Shown piece by piece: positions 49,660 to 60,446 of a DNA stretch of 64,000 bases. The stretch's first letter is position 1. Each line of letters begins with the position of its first letter. The notes beneath the pieces are model-generated. The model had not been told where the DNA came from. It searched no databases and saw only the letters and a list, made by a program, of their open reading frames with translations. This DNA comes from Antedon mediterranea (lineage: Eukaryota > Echinodermata > Crinoidea > Comatulida > Antedonidae): NCBI RefSeq assembly GCF_964355755.1, contig NC_092676.1, forward strand, positions 15,296,288-15,360,287, written 5' to 3'. A program made the translations under genes and the position numbers.

Positions 49660-50440
49660 AGCAATTAATTTCTAATGGCAAACTGGATACATCAATTCTT
49701 CCTGCGTCGCACATGTCTTCAACATGTAAATAAATTTGAGTTTTTGATCAAGATTTCTAAACGGTTTTGAAATAGAAAAGACAATGAATGTTGCCATCAA
49801 CCTAATAATAGTTATCTAATCATCCTAGCTGTCTAAGAAAGCAATGAAATTTGCCTTGGGATGTTATGCTTAGTTTGAAAAGTTGACTGTGGCAGCATTA
49901 ATAGCTTGGCATGGCAGGAAAGTATGTATTTAAGGGTTAACAATTAAAAACAGAAGTTCTATACATCATTGTAGAAAGAATATGTAAACTCAGATTTACC
50001 ATTGGCCTTAACCACCAAGTTTAGTTTCTGTATATCATCACTCCTCAAGAAACCATCATTGGATACTCATCTATTTGTCATTAAAACCGATGTATACTAA
50101 CATTCATCAGCTGCCTTGGCTTTTGACCTCGAGTTGTAAGTGTGAATCTACTCCATTCAACATAATAGCAATACTGTACATACTATATGCTTCGATAATT
50201 TGTTTTATGTGAAAAGTAAGTAGATGCTAATAATTTAAGCAGCCCGCTATAAATACCAGCATGCATCGCACACAAAGATTAATATTTTCGTTTTGCTTCT
50301 GTGATACATCCACTTTTAGTGTGATCATAAGAAAAACTAATATTTCAGCGAAAATACCAGGTTTTCCCCGATTTTTAGTAATAGATTCTGCCAAAAAGGA
50401 AATACAATTAATCAACAATGAGACGATGCCAGCCAAGGCC
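49660..50440. other. AT-rich spacer between arrays
   Basis: Nothing recognised. Confidence 0.4.
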
Positions 50441-50444
50441 TATA

Positions 50445-50973
50445 GCTAGGGTACGATGTCAATACGTTACCGCTGTTCCAAGCAGGCTATGGGTAACGAC
50501 GCAGCTAGGGTACGATGTCAATACGTTATTGCTGTTCCCAGCAGGCTATGGGTAACGACGCAGCTAGGGTACGATGTCAATACGTTACCGCTGTTACCAG
50601 CAGGCTATGGGTAACGACGCAGCTAGGGTACGATGTCAATACGTTACCGCTGTTACCAGCAGGCCATGGGTAACGACGCAGCTAGGGTACGATGTCCATA
50701 CGTTACCGCTGTTACCAGCAGGCTATGGGTAACGACGCAACTAGGGTACGGTGTCCATACGTTACCGCTGTTCCCAGCAGGCTATGGGTAACGACGCAGC
50801 TAGGGTACGATGTCAATACGTTACCGCTGTTCCCAGCAGGCGATGGGTAACGACGCAGCTAAGGTACGATGTCAATACGTTACCGCTGTTCCCAGCAGGC
50901 TATGGGTAACAACGCAGCTAGGGTACGATGTCAATACGTTACCGCTGTTCCCAGCAGGCTATGGGTAACGACG
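50445..50973. repeat. 59-bp minisatellite, nine copies
   Basis: Unit contains GCTAGGGTACGATGTCAATA, CGTTACCGCTGTTCCCAGCA and GGCTATGGGTAACGACGCA. Units are almost identical. Within the unit, CGTTACC is mirrored by GGGTAACG, so each copy can form a short stem around the CCCAGCAGG core. Confidence 0.95.
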
Positions 50974-50974
50974 C

Positions 50975-52030
50975 TGTGAGTATTAGAAGCTCAATGGATA
51001 TAAAGCAGTATAAAATAAGCAAAACGCTTTCGGTTAGCACTAAATAATGGTATAATATTATTACCGTTTCTATTTGAATAAACGCCTCTGTCAAATAAAT
51101 GACCCCACATGTAGAACATCATTTTGAATAAATGCCCCCACTCCCCTCAAATAAACATCCAAGGGCCTTTAGTTATTTCCTCAAATAAACATCCCCCAAA
51201 ACAACAATATTGTATTACAACACATTACTATTTGTAGTGGAATTCATTGATTGACATGATCTACAATTTACTACCAGGCATTTTGATACAATTATTACTG
51301 TATTTCATCACGTAAAGGGTGATTATACATGTTACCATATTACACCCAAAAAATAAACATCCCCACCTAAAAACCCACCTGAACAATAAACACCCCTGGG
51401 TCATTTATTTGTGTAGATACGGTATATTCTATTCAAATTATTTCATTTTCAATACTTTTTGAGTATTCTTACAACAAGTATGTTTTGTTTGTAATAATTG
51501 CTGTGTAATTGATGTAATGGTAATGTATGCCAGCTCAGAATAATTGATGCATTTAATGTTGTAGTTTCCTTGAAATAATTGACCATAATTGACATGGTTT
51601 GTTGTTTATGTTGGACTGTATAATTACTGATCAATACTAATTATATAGTTTAATTATTATTATTAATTATTTTACTGGATTTTTATAATTGATGTAGAAT
51701 CATCTTGGTTTGTACATTTGTAATAATTTATGCGTTTTCTCTTCTTTCTGCTGCCTTATTCAATTTGGGACAAGTATTGATTTGACACAACTAAAGTAAT
51801 GTTGTTCATTTGTGAAATTCTGTATGTTAATTTGGCATCTTTTTGTTTATTATTAGTGTTTAAATTTAATAATTATAGAAGAGGTGTGTTTTTTATAAAG
51901 AGTTAAATAAAATAATGTTTATAATGTAACTTTATATCAGTTATAGGTTACGTTTACATATTGATGTACTCTGTATGTGATGTGCAGTATATTTTGCAGT
52001 CTTGTGACTAGTAGTGGATTGATAATTTGA
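50975..52030. other. AT-rich gene-free stretch
   Basis: Contains AAATAAACATCCCC-like imperfect repeats at 51080-51400. No gene recognised. Confidence 0.4.
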
Positions 52031-52034
52031 CAGG

Positions 52035-52090
52035 GTTTGAACCCAGAATCTGTAGCCAAGCATCTTAACCACCAATCTATAATTCACTCC
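52035..52090 (-). mobile_element. tRNA-like SINE head fragment
   Basis: The minus strand has TGGTGGTTAAGATGC as an A-box-like segment and GGGTTCAAACCCTG as a B box, with tRNA-like spacing. No functional tRNA fold is seen, and the flanks show no clear SINE body. Confidence 0.45.
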
Positions 52091-52571
52091 AAAGTCATGA
52101 ACTAACTATTCCACCAATACTGGAATATATTGTTAGACATTCATATTTAATTACAGCTACAGTATAATATAGAAAATATGTTTTTTTTTATTAATTTGTT
52201 GTATCATATTCAAAGTGTACCTCCCAAACCTACAAATTTACGCTTCTAGCAATCTTATAATAATCAATTTAAAAATAAAATGGCAAAAAAAAGAAAAAAA
52301 GGATAAAGGATAACTATAGCGTTCTAAAAATAAAAATATAATGAAATCTTTCAATTATTTCAATGAATTGGAAAATTGTTTTGGTCTAAATAAAGTCTAA
52401 TAGCAAGATACAAAAACAAAATACAAAAGCTGTAATCTATTACAATATTATGTATTATTTTCAGGATTATTAAGGATTTATTTATCTATCTAGTTATTTT
52501 GATCTTGGAGTATTAGCACAATGGTACAAAACATCCCCCAAAAACCACCAACTGAACATAAGGCAACATCC

Positions 52572-52935
52572 TGTTCATCGCAACACGCAAACAAAAATTC
52601 AGAATAAATTTTTGGAAATATCTTATTTGTACGATTTAGCCCCAAAATGTTGATTTGTGCGTAATTTTGTATATATATATTTTTTATCTGTATCATATCT
52701 ATGTATTAATAAACCAACTTATAGAAAAAATAGTTTTTATCATTAATTTGATACACAAAAAGCAAGCCAAAATAACTGTAATGACATCATTATATGCAAA
52801 TTTCCATTTTTGTTTACTCTCAACCATACACCAACCTTTTTCTAATCACACACCACAAAAATATTTCCAAAATTATCTAATTTAGTATTTTCTTGCTATT
52901 TAAAAAAAAATCACCAGTTTTTCTTAAAATAAATG
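52572..52935. repeat. Partial copy of the 58.9-kb piggyBac-like element
   Basis: Shares CAACACGCAAA, TGACATCATTATATGCAAAT and ATCACACACCACAAAAATA with the right half of 58900-59536, in the same order. The TTAA termini are not preserved here. Confidence 0.65.
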
Positions 52936-52939
52936 TTAC

Positions 52940-55015
52940 GCACAGATGTGGGACTAATTGCTGAGTGAAAGAGATGTTGGTATTATTATATAATGTTGAC
53001 TGAAAATATCCCAGTGGATTATTATAGTGAAGGAAACTGGCCATGTACGGTATTATACTCTTTCTTGATTACACCATGGATACGACGTGTTATGCAACGT
53101 TGAATCGTAGCATAGCATAAACCATTAACTGGCAATTTCTGCTCTATTAACCTTTCTTATAAATAGCCACCAGTTTAGCATTGATAAACACAGTATGAAG
53201 TTAATGTCTAAATCCTATATATTAATTGTTCTATTGATAGTACCAGGCAAAACACTGGTGTGTGCTTTTATAACTAATCTTCAAACAGATTTAATATGCT
53301 AAATAGGACATTGGCAAATCTGTACAGAAGTCCATGTTATGTTATGCTAACTAAAAAGCAATTAAAAAGATATAATAAGGTAATTTACTGCATTGTATCC
53401 ACAAATAATATGAATTATACATTGACCTTCTGAATGTAAATTTACAAAATAGATAATTCTTAATTCTCATATTATTACCGGTATTGTTTATTAAAGGTCA
53501 ACTAATACAGTAGATTATTAAATTTGGTAAGACTAGGAATTGTTTTTGGGTTGGGATGGCGGGGGAGGAAGAAGTGATTGACAGCGAGTTCATTGTGATA
53601 AATGTGATGTGATGATAATCTATTTCGTGCCTGTGATACATCTGAATTAACTAACTACATTAACGAAAGTGGGAACCACTCCACATACAATCTTCATCAT
53701 GTTTTTTGTAACAAGGTTGTGTTATTTTCATAAATGTTTCTTACTTTTTGTAAATGTATTCCTATCTAAGGAGAGAGTGGCTATTATCAGGTTATCCAAA
53801 TAAGCGCCACTGACTACTACTGTTGTTGGTTAGTGTATTTGGTTATCAAACAAATTGCCATACTATAACTGTGTCAGTACCTGTGAATTATTCACACACG
53901 TTTAAACAGTTATTTTGTCTCAGCAAACTCCTCATGTAGATAGAAAATATTAATGTTAATTTGCAAATATGGAATAGCAATGTATTTCTTACCCTGAGAG
54001 TTTAGATTCAAAGAATAGTATGTCTTACACTTGCTGTTAACTTTTATAATTAGCACTTTATCTGTAGTCCCTATGGTATAGTTAAAAAAAACTAATATGA
54101 ACTAGATGTAAAATTTACATGCATGTAAAATTTACATGCATCTAATATCAGCTGAACTAAAAGCCAAACATAATTCTTGCATTATTTAATGCACACTATA
54201 GTATATAAACCAATATAGGTACCAAAGTTGATATTTCATTTCTTTGTTTCAGGATTTCGAAAAACTTCTCTACAATAATTGGTTAAAACACACAATGGAT
54301 TGAGTTTTTTTAATTGGTTATTTTCTAATCAGTTAGTTATGTCATTTTGCGTCGTTTCTGCTGCCCAAAAATAATCGATCAAAAAAGAATCGGTTAATAA
54401 TAAATTATTCCTGCTCAGCAGAAACAGGCCCAAACAGTGAAAAAAGGTGCGATCTGTGCAAATATTTATGCTTTTGTGTTATGAATATTTTCAGATTATA
54501 GAATTATGTTTTTGTAGATTGGTTTGGCCAAATATCAATGACCTCATTTTAAACAATAAATAAAATATGGATATTGCTAACATTGAGATTCAAGTATCAT
54601 TCCTGAAAAATATAATTTAAATATTGAGAACAAAAAATGTAAATATGAAAATGTAACATATTTTATTAAATTTGTTATAGGTGGCGCACTAAAAATAATT
54701 GGGACATTACTGTATGTAGTTGGTGTTTTGCTAAAGGTGATTAGATAATAAAGCCTTTGCTAGAAACATTGCTGATGGAACTAATCAGGTCTACTGTAGT
54801 TTGAATAATTGAGTTTTGAATATACACATTTTATAGTAGTCATGGTAATCTTTTATTTAAAAAAAAAACAATGATCATCCATATATTGTAACCTCAATGC
54901 TAAATTGCATATGATTTACAAAGCAATAGAAATAAACTACAGAAAAAGTGTGCAACAAGAAAGAAAGTTATAGGAATTGAGGAGCCTAATATAAAAAGCA
55001 TCAGACTAAAAGACA
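52940..55015. other. AT-rich gene-free stretch
   Basis: A tandem pair of TGTAAAATTTACATGCAT lies at 54105-54142. No exon recognised. Confidence 0.4.
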
Positions 55016-55019
55016 TTAG

Positions 55020-55275
55020 CAAATCCCCTTGTATTATTACATTCTATCATGGCATTCAAACCTAGAAGGTGGAATAAGATGTGCAGTTCTGACAGAAAAA
55101 CGGGAAAATGGGGAAAATTTACGGCAGAGACCAAAAGATAGTTGGCATATGAAATATGGTCTTTACCCAAAATTATACGGCATGTACATTTATGAATAAT
55201 CTCAACCGATTCATGTAGTTTAAAAGTTAAACCAGGATGCCAAATAACTGGTTTTATTAAAGTGATCGATATCAT
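55020..55275 (-). pseudogene. LINE ORF2 C-terminal fragment
   Basis: The minus strand encodes KPVIWHPGLTFKLHESVEII followed by CRIILGKDHISYANYLL. This matches the pattern VWHPGLT...IE..Q.R..RIILG...SY found after the reverse transcriptase in some LINEs. There is no RT core nearby, so it is a decayed scrap. Confidence 0.5.
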
Positions 55276-55279
55276 TCTT

Positions 55280-56570
55280 CTAAAACAAAAAAGTTAATAT
55301 TCTTGTATGCAAGCTTTTTGCTGATAATAATGGATTATAATAAATAATTATGCTTTGTTTGCTATTACAGTACTTGATAGTTTCTGTTTAAATGGGTTGA
55401 GTTTGTGCACATTATCATAAAAGCTTTTCTTAGTTTGAGCAACTAGTATTCGTAATCTGAAACCAGAAAGTAAATTTAATTTGTGACGGACTATTAAAAA
55501 CCCCATGAAATTAGAGAATGGTTTAAATATGTCTTCTGAGATTTTTTTTCATTTATATCTTGGTTGACCTAAAAGAGCTAAATAGTAGAATCAATTTTTA
55601 AATAATCTTTCCACATTGACAGATTTATAAAATGTTTGATCTTTGATGAATACAAACTTTACAATCAATTTTTACACAAAAATTGTAGCTTTTTTCTTTA
55701 AAAACTGGCACACAAAATAATGAGTTCCTTATATATAGTTCCTCTAATAGTAGAGATATTGTAGGTAATGAGTGAAAGTGTTCATATAGTGATGAGTTTC
55801 TCCTAGTGTAAGCAGACAAATTTACTATAGTTTACCCAAGAATAAAATTGAAGTTTAGCATGGTGAGATATGAACTTTGATATTTTGAAATCTAGCAGGA
55901 TGGTTATGTATTAAGTTTAAATTTATGTGGTCTCTGTGTATGTGACAGGCACTATGATTTTTTATTATTTTATGATAATAAAATCTAGGTTCCATGTTGT
56001 AACTAACTTTATTGTAATGAATGAATGCGCAGTATTCTTCTCAAAGTCATCAGTCTCCTTTATAAATATCCCACTTATAATTGAAAGAAGTGCTTTATTT
56101 AACACCTTAAATGCAATATTATGCATGTGATTAGTGACTATAAAATCATGTGTCAAAATTTTAAAAGGGTAATCAATTATTCTTTACATTCACTTCAAAG
56201 CTAAAAGCTTGTCAAAGTATGATTACAATTGTCAACTATTTATTATTGTATAGAAGAAGACCTTATAATAATTACGAGTACAAATTCTATATAACTTTTA
56301 TGTTATATTTTCATCTATTTTACAGTTCTAAAATTAACTTAAGTATATTTGTTCATTCATTTTGCTGCAATTTGTAGTAATGTTGAAACATGAATAGTGT
56401 CAATGAATTACTGTATGCATGGACCGTTTACAGGACTGGCCTAGCATAAGGTCTAGAATAGATACAGCCTTAATAGTTGTGTTCTTTCATTTGAATGCTT
56501 CAGTAAGTTTTTGGATAGACTAATTGATCACTTCTCTCATCATTTTCGGTTTGTGTATAGGAGAATCGCT
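55280..56570. other. AT-rich gene-free stretch
   Basis: Several frames of 60-70 codons exist but none is recognisable. Confidence 0.4.
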
Positions 56571-56574
56571 GGGT

Positions 56575-56945
56575 ATAGTCCCACCGCCAAAATTTCAAAA
56601 AATCTCATACACTTAAGATTACATCAGAGTAGGGCAAATATCTGACCAATTGCAGAGCTTCCTGATTCAAAGCTACTTCGCAGTTAATGATCATCCATGT
56701 TCCGTGGGCTAATCTAATTTAACCCTAGTTATCCAGTGCAAGCTTGATGGTCTCATGGTCTGAACGCCTAGTGATCTGGAGGTCATGGGTTCCAACCCAA
56801 GAATTACCAGCAAATTTGTGTGTTCTCAATATACTTAGCATGATGTGCAATTAAGTCAGAGTAAGGCAACAATTTGACCAATTAACTTATCTTCCTGACA
56901 AAAAGCTGTTTTGCAGAATTAAACAATTATTGTTGCGTGTACAAA
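56575..56945 (+). mobile_element. SINE dimer with tRNA-like head
   Basis: A head with GATGGTCTCATGGTCTGAAC (A-box region) and GGGTTCCAACCC (B box) lies at 56745-56800. It is followed by a body with AGTCAGAGTAAGGCAACAAT. A diverged copy of that body, ATCAGAGTAGGGCAAATATC, stands at 56623-56690 before the head. This suggests two tandem SINE units with the first one headless. Confidence 0.6.
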
Positions 56946-56949
56946 ACAT

Positions 56950-57925
56950 TCACGAGCTTGATCGGGTAGAAGCATTCCTGATTGGGTAGTACGACCTGTA
57001 CGCGCTATGCTATTCCCCTTGGCGGCGGTAGGCCTACACATAATGTCCAAGTGTAAATGCTGGAATATGTATATTATTTTTGTTCTGTACAGTTTACTAG
57101 GCCAGACTATATTTACACAAAATGTTTACTACTGATTGTTAAACAAAAATAATTGATAATAAATTTATAAGAAAATTATTTTTGAAGAAAGAATAATAAA
57201 GACTGTTTTTAAGTTGAGAAGCATTTTTTGTAAGAAATATTTAATGTTAATGTTATCAATTGTTTCAGTATTATGATATAGCACCCTCTATGTTATGTTA
57301 AGTAATTGCTGTCTTTATAGTTATGTAAATGATGATATAGTATTCAAAATACTACAGTATACTGAATCTTGGATCTAATTGTGATGTTGTTTTGATTTAT
57401 TTCTGGTTTCTTTAAATTACTACAGGAATCGAGTTTTATTTTTACAATCAGCATTTTAGAGGACGAAGTGACGTGTTCCTTCAAATAAATATTGACCACT
57501 TTACGGTCATGAAGATTTGAAAATATTTTCAGTGATGGTTCAGTGACGTACTGTATACAATTTGTATTTGATTTGTTTGTATTATCAAATCTAAAATAAA
57601 GGCATGAAATATGTTAAACACTATTTGATATTAGAAATAAGAGAATTCCAATAAAAAACATTTTAGTACCATGATCAATTGAAGGTAAAGACAGTAATGA
57701 TTTGATTAATACAATTTAGGTGATAAAGTAATAGAGGGCAACATTTCTATAAGTAATACATTTAAGGTTGTAGAATAATTAATAATGAAATTGCAATAAT
57801 TAAAGTTCGATAATGTAAAAATGATGGAATCCCAAGTAACAGACTTCAGTTGATAGTGTAAAAAATTCAATAGAATTCCAGTAATACATTTAAGGTGATA
57901 GGTAATAATGGTGAGAATTAAGTAT
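56950..57925. other. AT-rich gene-free stretch
   Basis: No exon recognised. AATACATTTAAGGT recurs three times at 57750-57895. Confidence 0.4.
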
Positions 57926-57929
57926 TGAA

Positions 57930-58160
57930 GATGTCCTCCAAAAACATGAAAATAAGAATATATAAATAAAACATTTTTAAAAGGCCTTTTTACAGTTTTT
58001 AATTAAGTTAATCACTTCTGTAAAAGAAGATATTTAAATTTTCAGGTAAATATTTTTTTTCCCATCTAATATTTGGTCAAAGTGAATATCTTTTATGTGA
58101 TATTAAAATGGCATATTCAACAAAAATATTTTTACAAATTATTTATTCAGGGGACAATAA
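57930..58160. repeat. MITE-like dispersed repeat, inverted copy
   Basis: Starts GTCCTCCAAAAACATGAAAA and ends CAGGGGACAATAAATTTTAA. In reverse complement it matches the termini and internal ATATGCCATTTTAA segment of 17159-17420. Sequence to about 58610 matches the spacer of the 5.3-kb foldback. Confidence 0.7.
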
Positions 58161-58169
58161 ATTTTAAAA

Positions 58170-58895
58170 CTTTCCTTGCAATTGTTAAAGTTTGTAAAAA
58201 TAATGCAAATATAAGTTTAAAAACATTAAAACAGGTCATTTCTTGTCTTAAATTTAGGTTCATTATGAGAAAAACAATGCACTATCTCAGTAGCTTGCGT
58301 CAAATTTTCTCTCATAGACGGTATTGGGCCTGGCTTAGCTTGCCTTTAGGCCTAGCTGGTAAGGAGATGTAACGTACGAATATCATATGCTAGCTATAGG
58401 CCTAGCCTGATGTTGTCTCGTTGCTGAATTAATTGTCGTTCCTTTTTTTGGCAGAATCCGAAACTCGGTATTTTCGCTAAAAAGTTATGGTTCTTATTAT
58501 TTGTTTCATCACAAAACAAAAACCAAAATATCAATCCGTGCGGGATGCATTCTGGTATTTATAGCTGGCCGCTTAAATTATTAGAATCCACTTATTGACG
58601 AAAATAATTATACAACAAACAGACTTTATGTACTTTACAAAATTCAATAAACTGTAGAGTCAAGAATAGAGAATCCCCTCAGTTACTCTAGAATAAATAG
58701 ACATTTTCATTAAACCTATGACTTAGACATAGTTATTCATTGAAAAGATTATGTGTAAAGTTGAAATATTAATTATGTATAAAACTTAAAGGTCTCTAGA
58801 CTTAGTAATATCTTTATCATCTTAATCCATCTATTTCAATTTGAATCACACAAGTATAAATGTTTATATAACAATATACTGTAGTATAGTCAATA
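58170..58895. other. Repeat-derived and AT-rich sequence
   Basis: 58160-58250 and 58530-58600 share words such as AAAACATTAAA and TTAGAATCCACTTATT with 6280-6320 and 6400-6460. No gene. Confidence 0.45.
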
Positions 58896-58899
58896 TTAA

Positions 58900-59536
58900 C
58901 CTTGTCACTGCGTATACCCGGTAATACCGGGTATGGGCAAAACAATGATTTAATCGTGTTTGCCTATAATATATAGCACCCTCTATATTTTTTTGATGAA
59001 CTTGAATATTTTTGTCATTACAAATTTTTTCCAGCTAATAAAAACGGCCCTCTATAGTTGTATTATCGTCTTGAAAATCATGCGCCCTCTTTAATTATAG
59101 TATATATAGTATAGTATATATAATAATATTTCTATCTTGGAAAGTTGCTTTGAGTAGCGTCATGGCGGCCATTTCGAAAGTAACAAAATTTACCCGCCCC
59201 AATAAGGCTACATCGTGTTAATCACAACACGCAAAAAAAAAAAAATTCTGAAACAATAGTTATTTTTTGTACTATAGTGAATTTTTGGAAAATGTCATTA
59301 TTTTCACAATTTTGCCCCAAAACTGATTTGTGATTCAATAAAAAACACGAAATCCAAAATACCTGTAGTGATGTCATTAATATGCAAATTACTTTTTGTT
59401 TTATACCTAACTGTAGACTAACCCTTTGCCCATCACACACCACAAAAATAATTACACAATTATCTCAATTAATATTTTTTTGCAATTTATTAAAATATCA
59501 TATGTTTTTCTTAAATATATCTTAGCAGTGAAAGGG
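58900..59536. mobile_element. piggyBac-like non-autonomous element
   Basis: A 637-bp segment bounded by TTAA (58896-58899 and 59537-59540). Its ends are inverted repeats CCTTGTCACTGC and, in complement, CCCTTTCACTGC. TTAA target duplication and CCY-type termini are diagnostic of piggyBac transposons. No transposase is present. A partial relative lies at 52572-52935. Confidence 0.7.
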
Positions 59537-59540
59537 TTAA

Positions 59541-60440
59541 GTAAATTAAAACAAGTCAATTAAGAATCTAGACCAATGATTTGTATTTAGTAAATCTAGC
59601 AAGGGTGTTAGTTACATTAAAAATTATTATGGTATAGAAAATATGAATGTGTAGAAGATGCCATTAACAGTAATTAATATTTAAACTTTAACCCACAAAA
59701 TCTGAATTCTAAGATAATTACTTTGAGAATCGGATTGAGTTACCTGAACCTACCACATGAATTCATTTTCTTTTATATCATATCATTGCAGTGTTTCCTT
59801 GAGTCATGCGGATCACAGTTATTTTATCATAATTGCTTTTCTTACCTTATTTTATCATTAACTTGCTTTTTTAAAATATCGTCATCCTCACTGGTCAATA
59901 ACCGGTTATTTTTTTTGCAGCAGAAACAAGACCCAACTGAGTTTAGAAGTGATTTAAAACTGTCCAGTAATTTCTAATAATATAGATTGTTCCAGAGCCT
60001 AGGTCCAACAGTAGTGCAATCTTCCCTTGTGCAACAAAATTTGTGTTCAAGATCTCAGTTCTTTTAGGTATTTAGGAGCCATATAAATTATTGCTATTAT
60101 TATTAATTAATGATAAATTATCACAAATGTTATAAAATGGACTGTTAAATGTTTCTTGCTGTGGAAACATGAATTCAATCATTATTTAAAAAAAAAACAA
60201 CCTCACACATTTTTCATGAAGTGTAAAATGGATACGATCAGTCGATACGGTTGTTGGTCGGCTGCCGAGAATAAACCCTACTTTGCTTTGGCTTTGGCAG
60301 CCCAACATGTATTTGTAGATTCAGCCAATTCAGTACACAACAGAGGAGGTTGCATAGTTGATATGTGACATAATAACCCGCGAAATATGGCCGATGTTTA
60401 TACTTAAATTTCAAGAATGTAATATAGCCTAGAAAGAAAC
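59541..60440. other. AT-rich gene-free stretch
   Basis: A frame at 60228-60368 beginning MDTISRYGCWSAAENKPYF looks somewhat protein-like but is not recognised and has no splice context. Confidence 0.35.
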
Positions 60441-60446
60441 AATTGT

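Noticed and set aside
48950-49714. Three overlapping Cys/His-rich minus-strand frames of 190-254 codons
   Set aside because: They are the product of a 17-bp tandem repeat lacking stops in all frames; no independent coding evidence.
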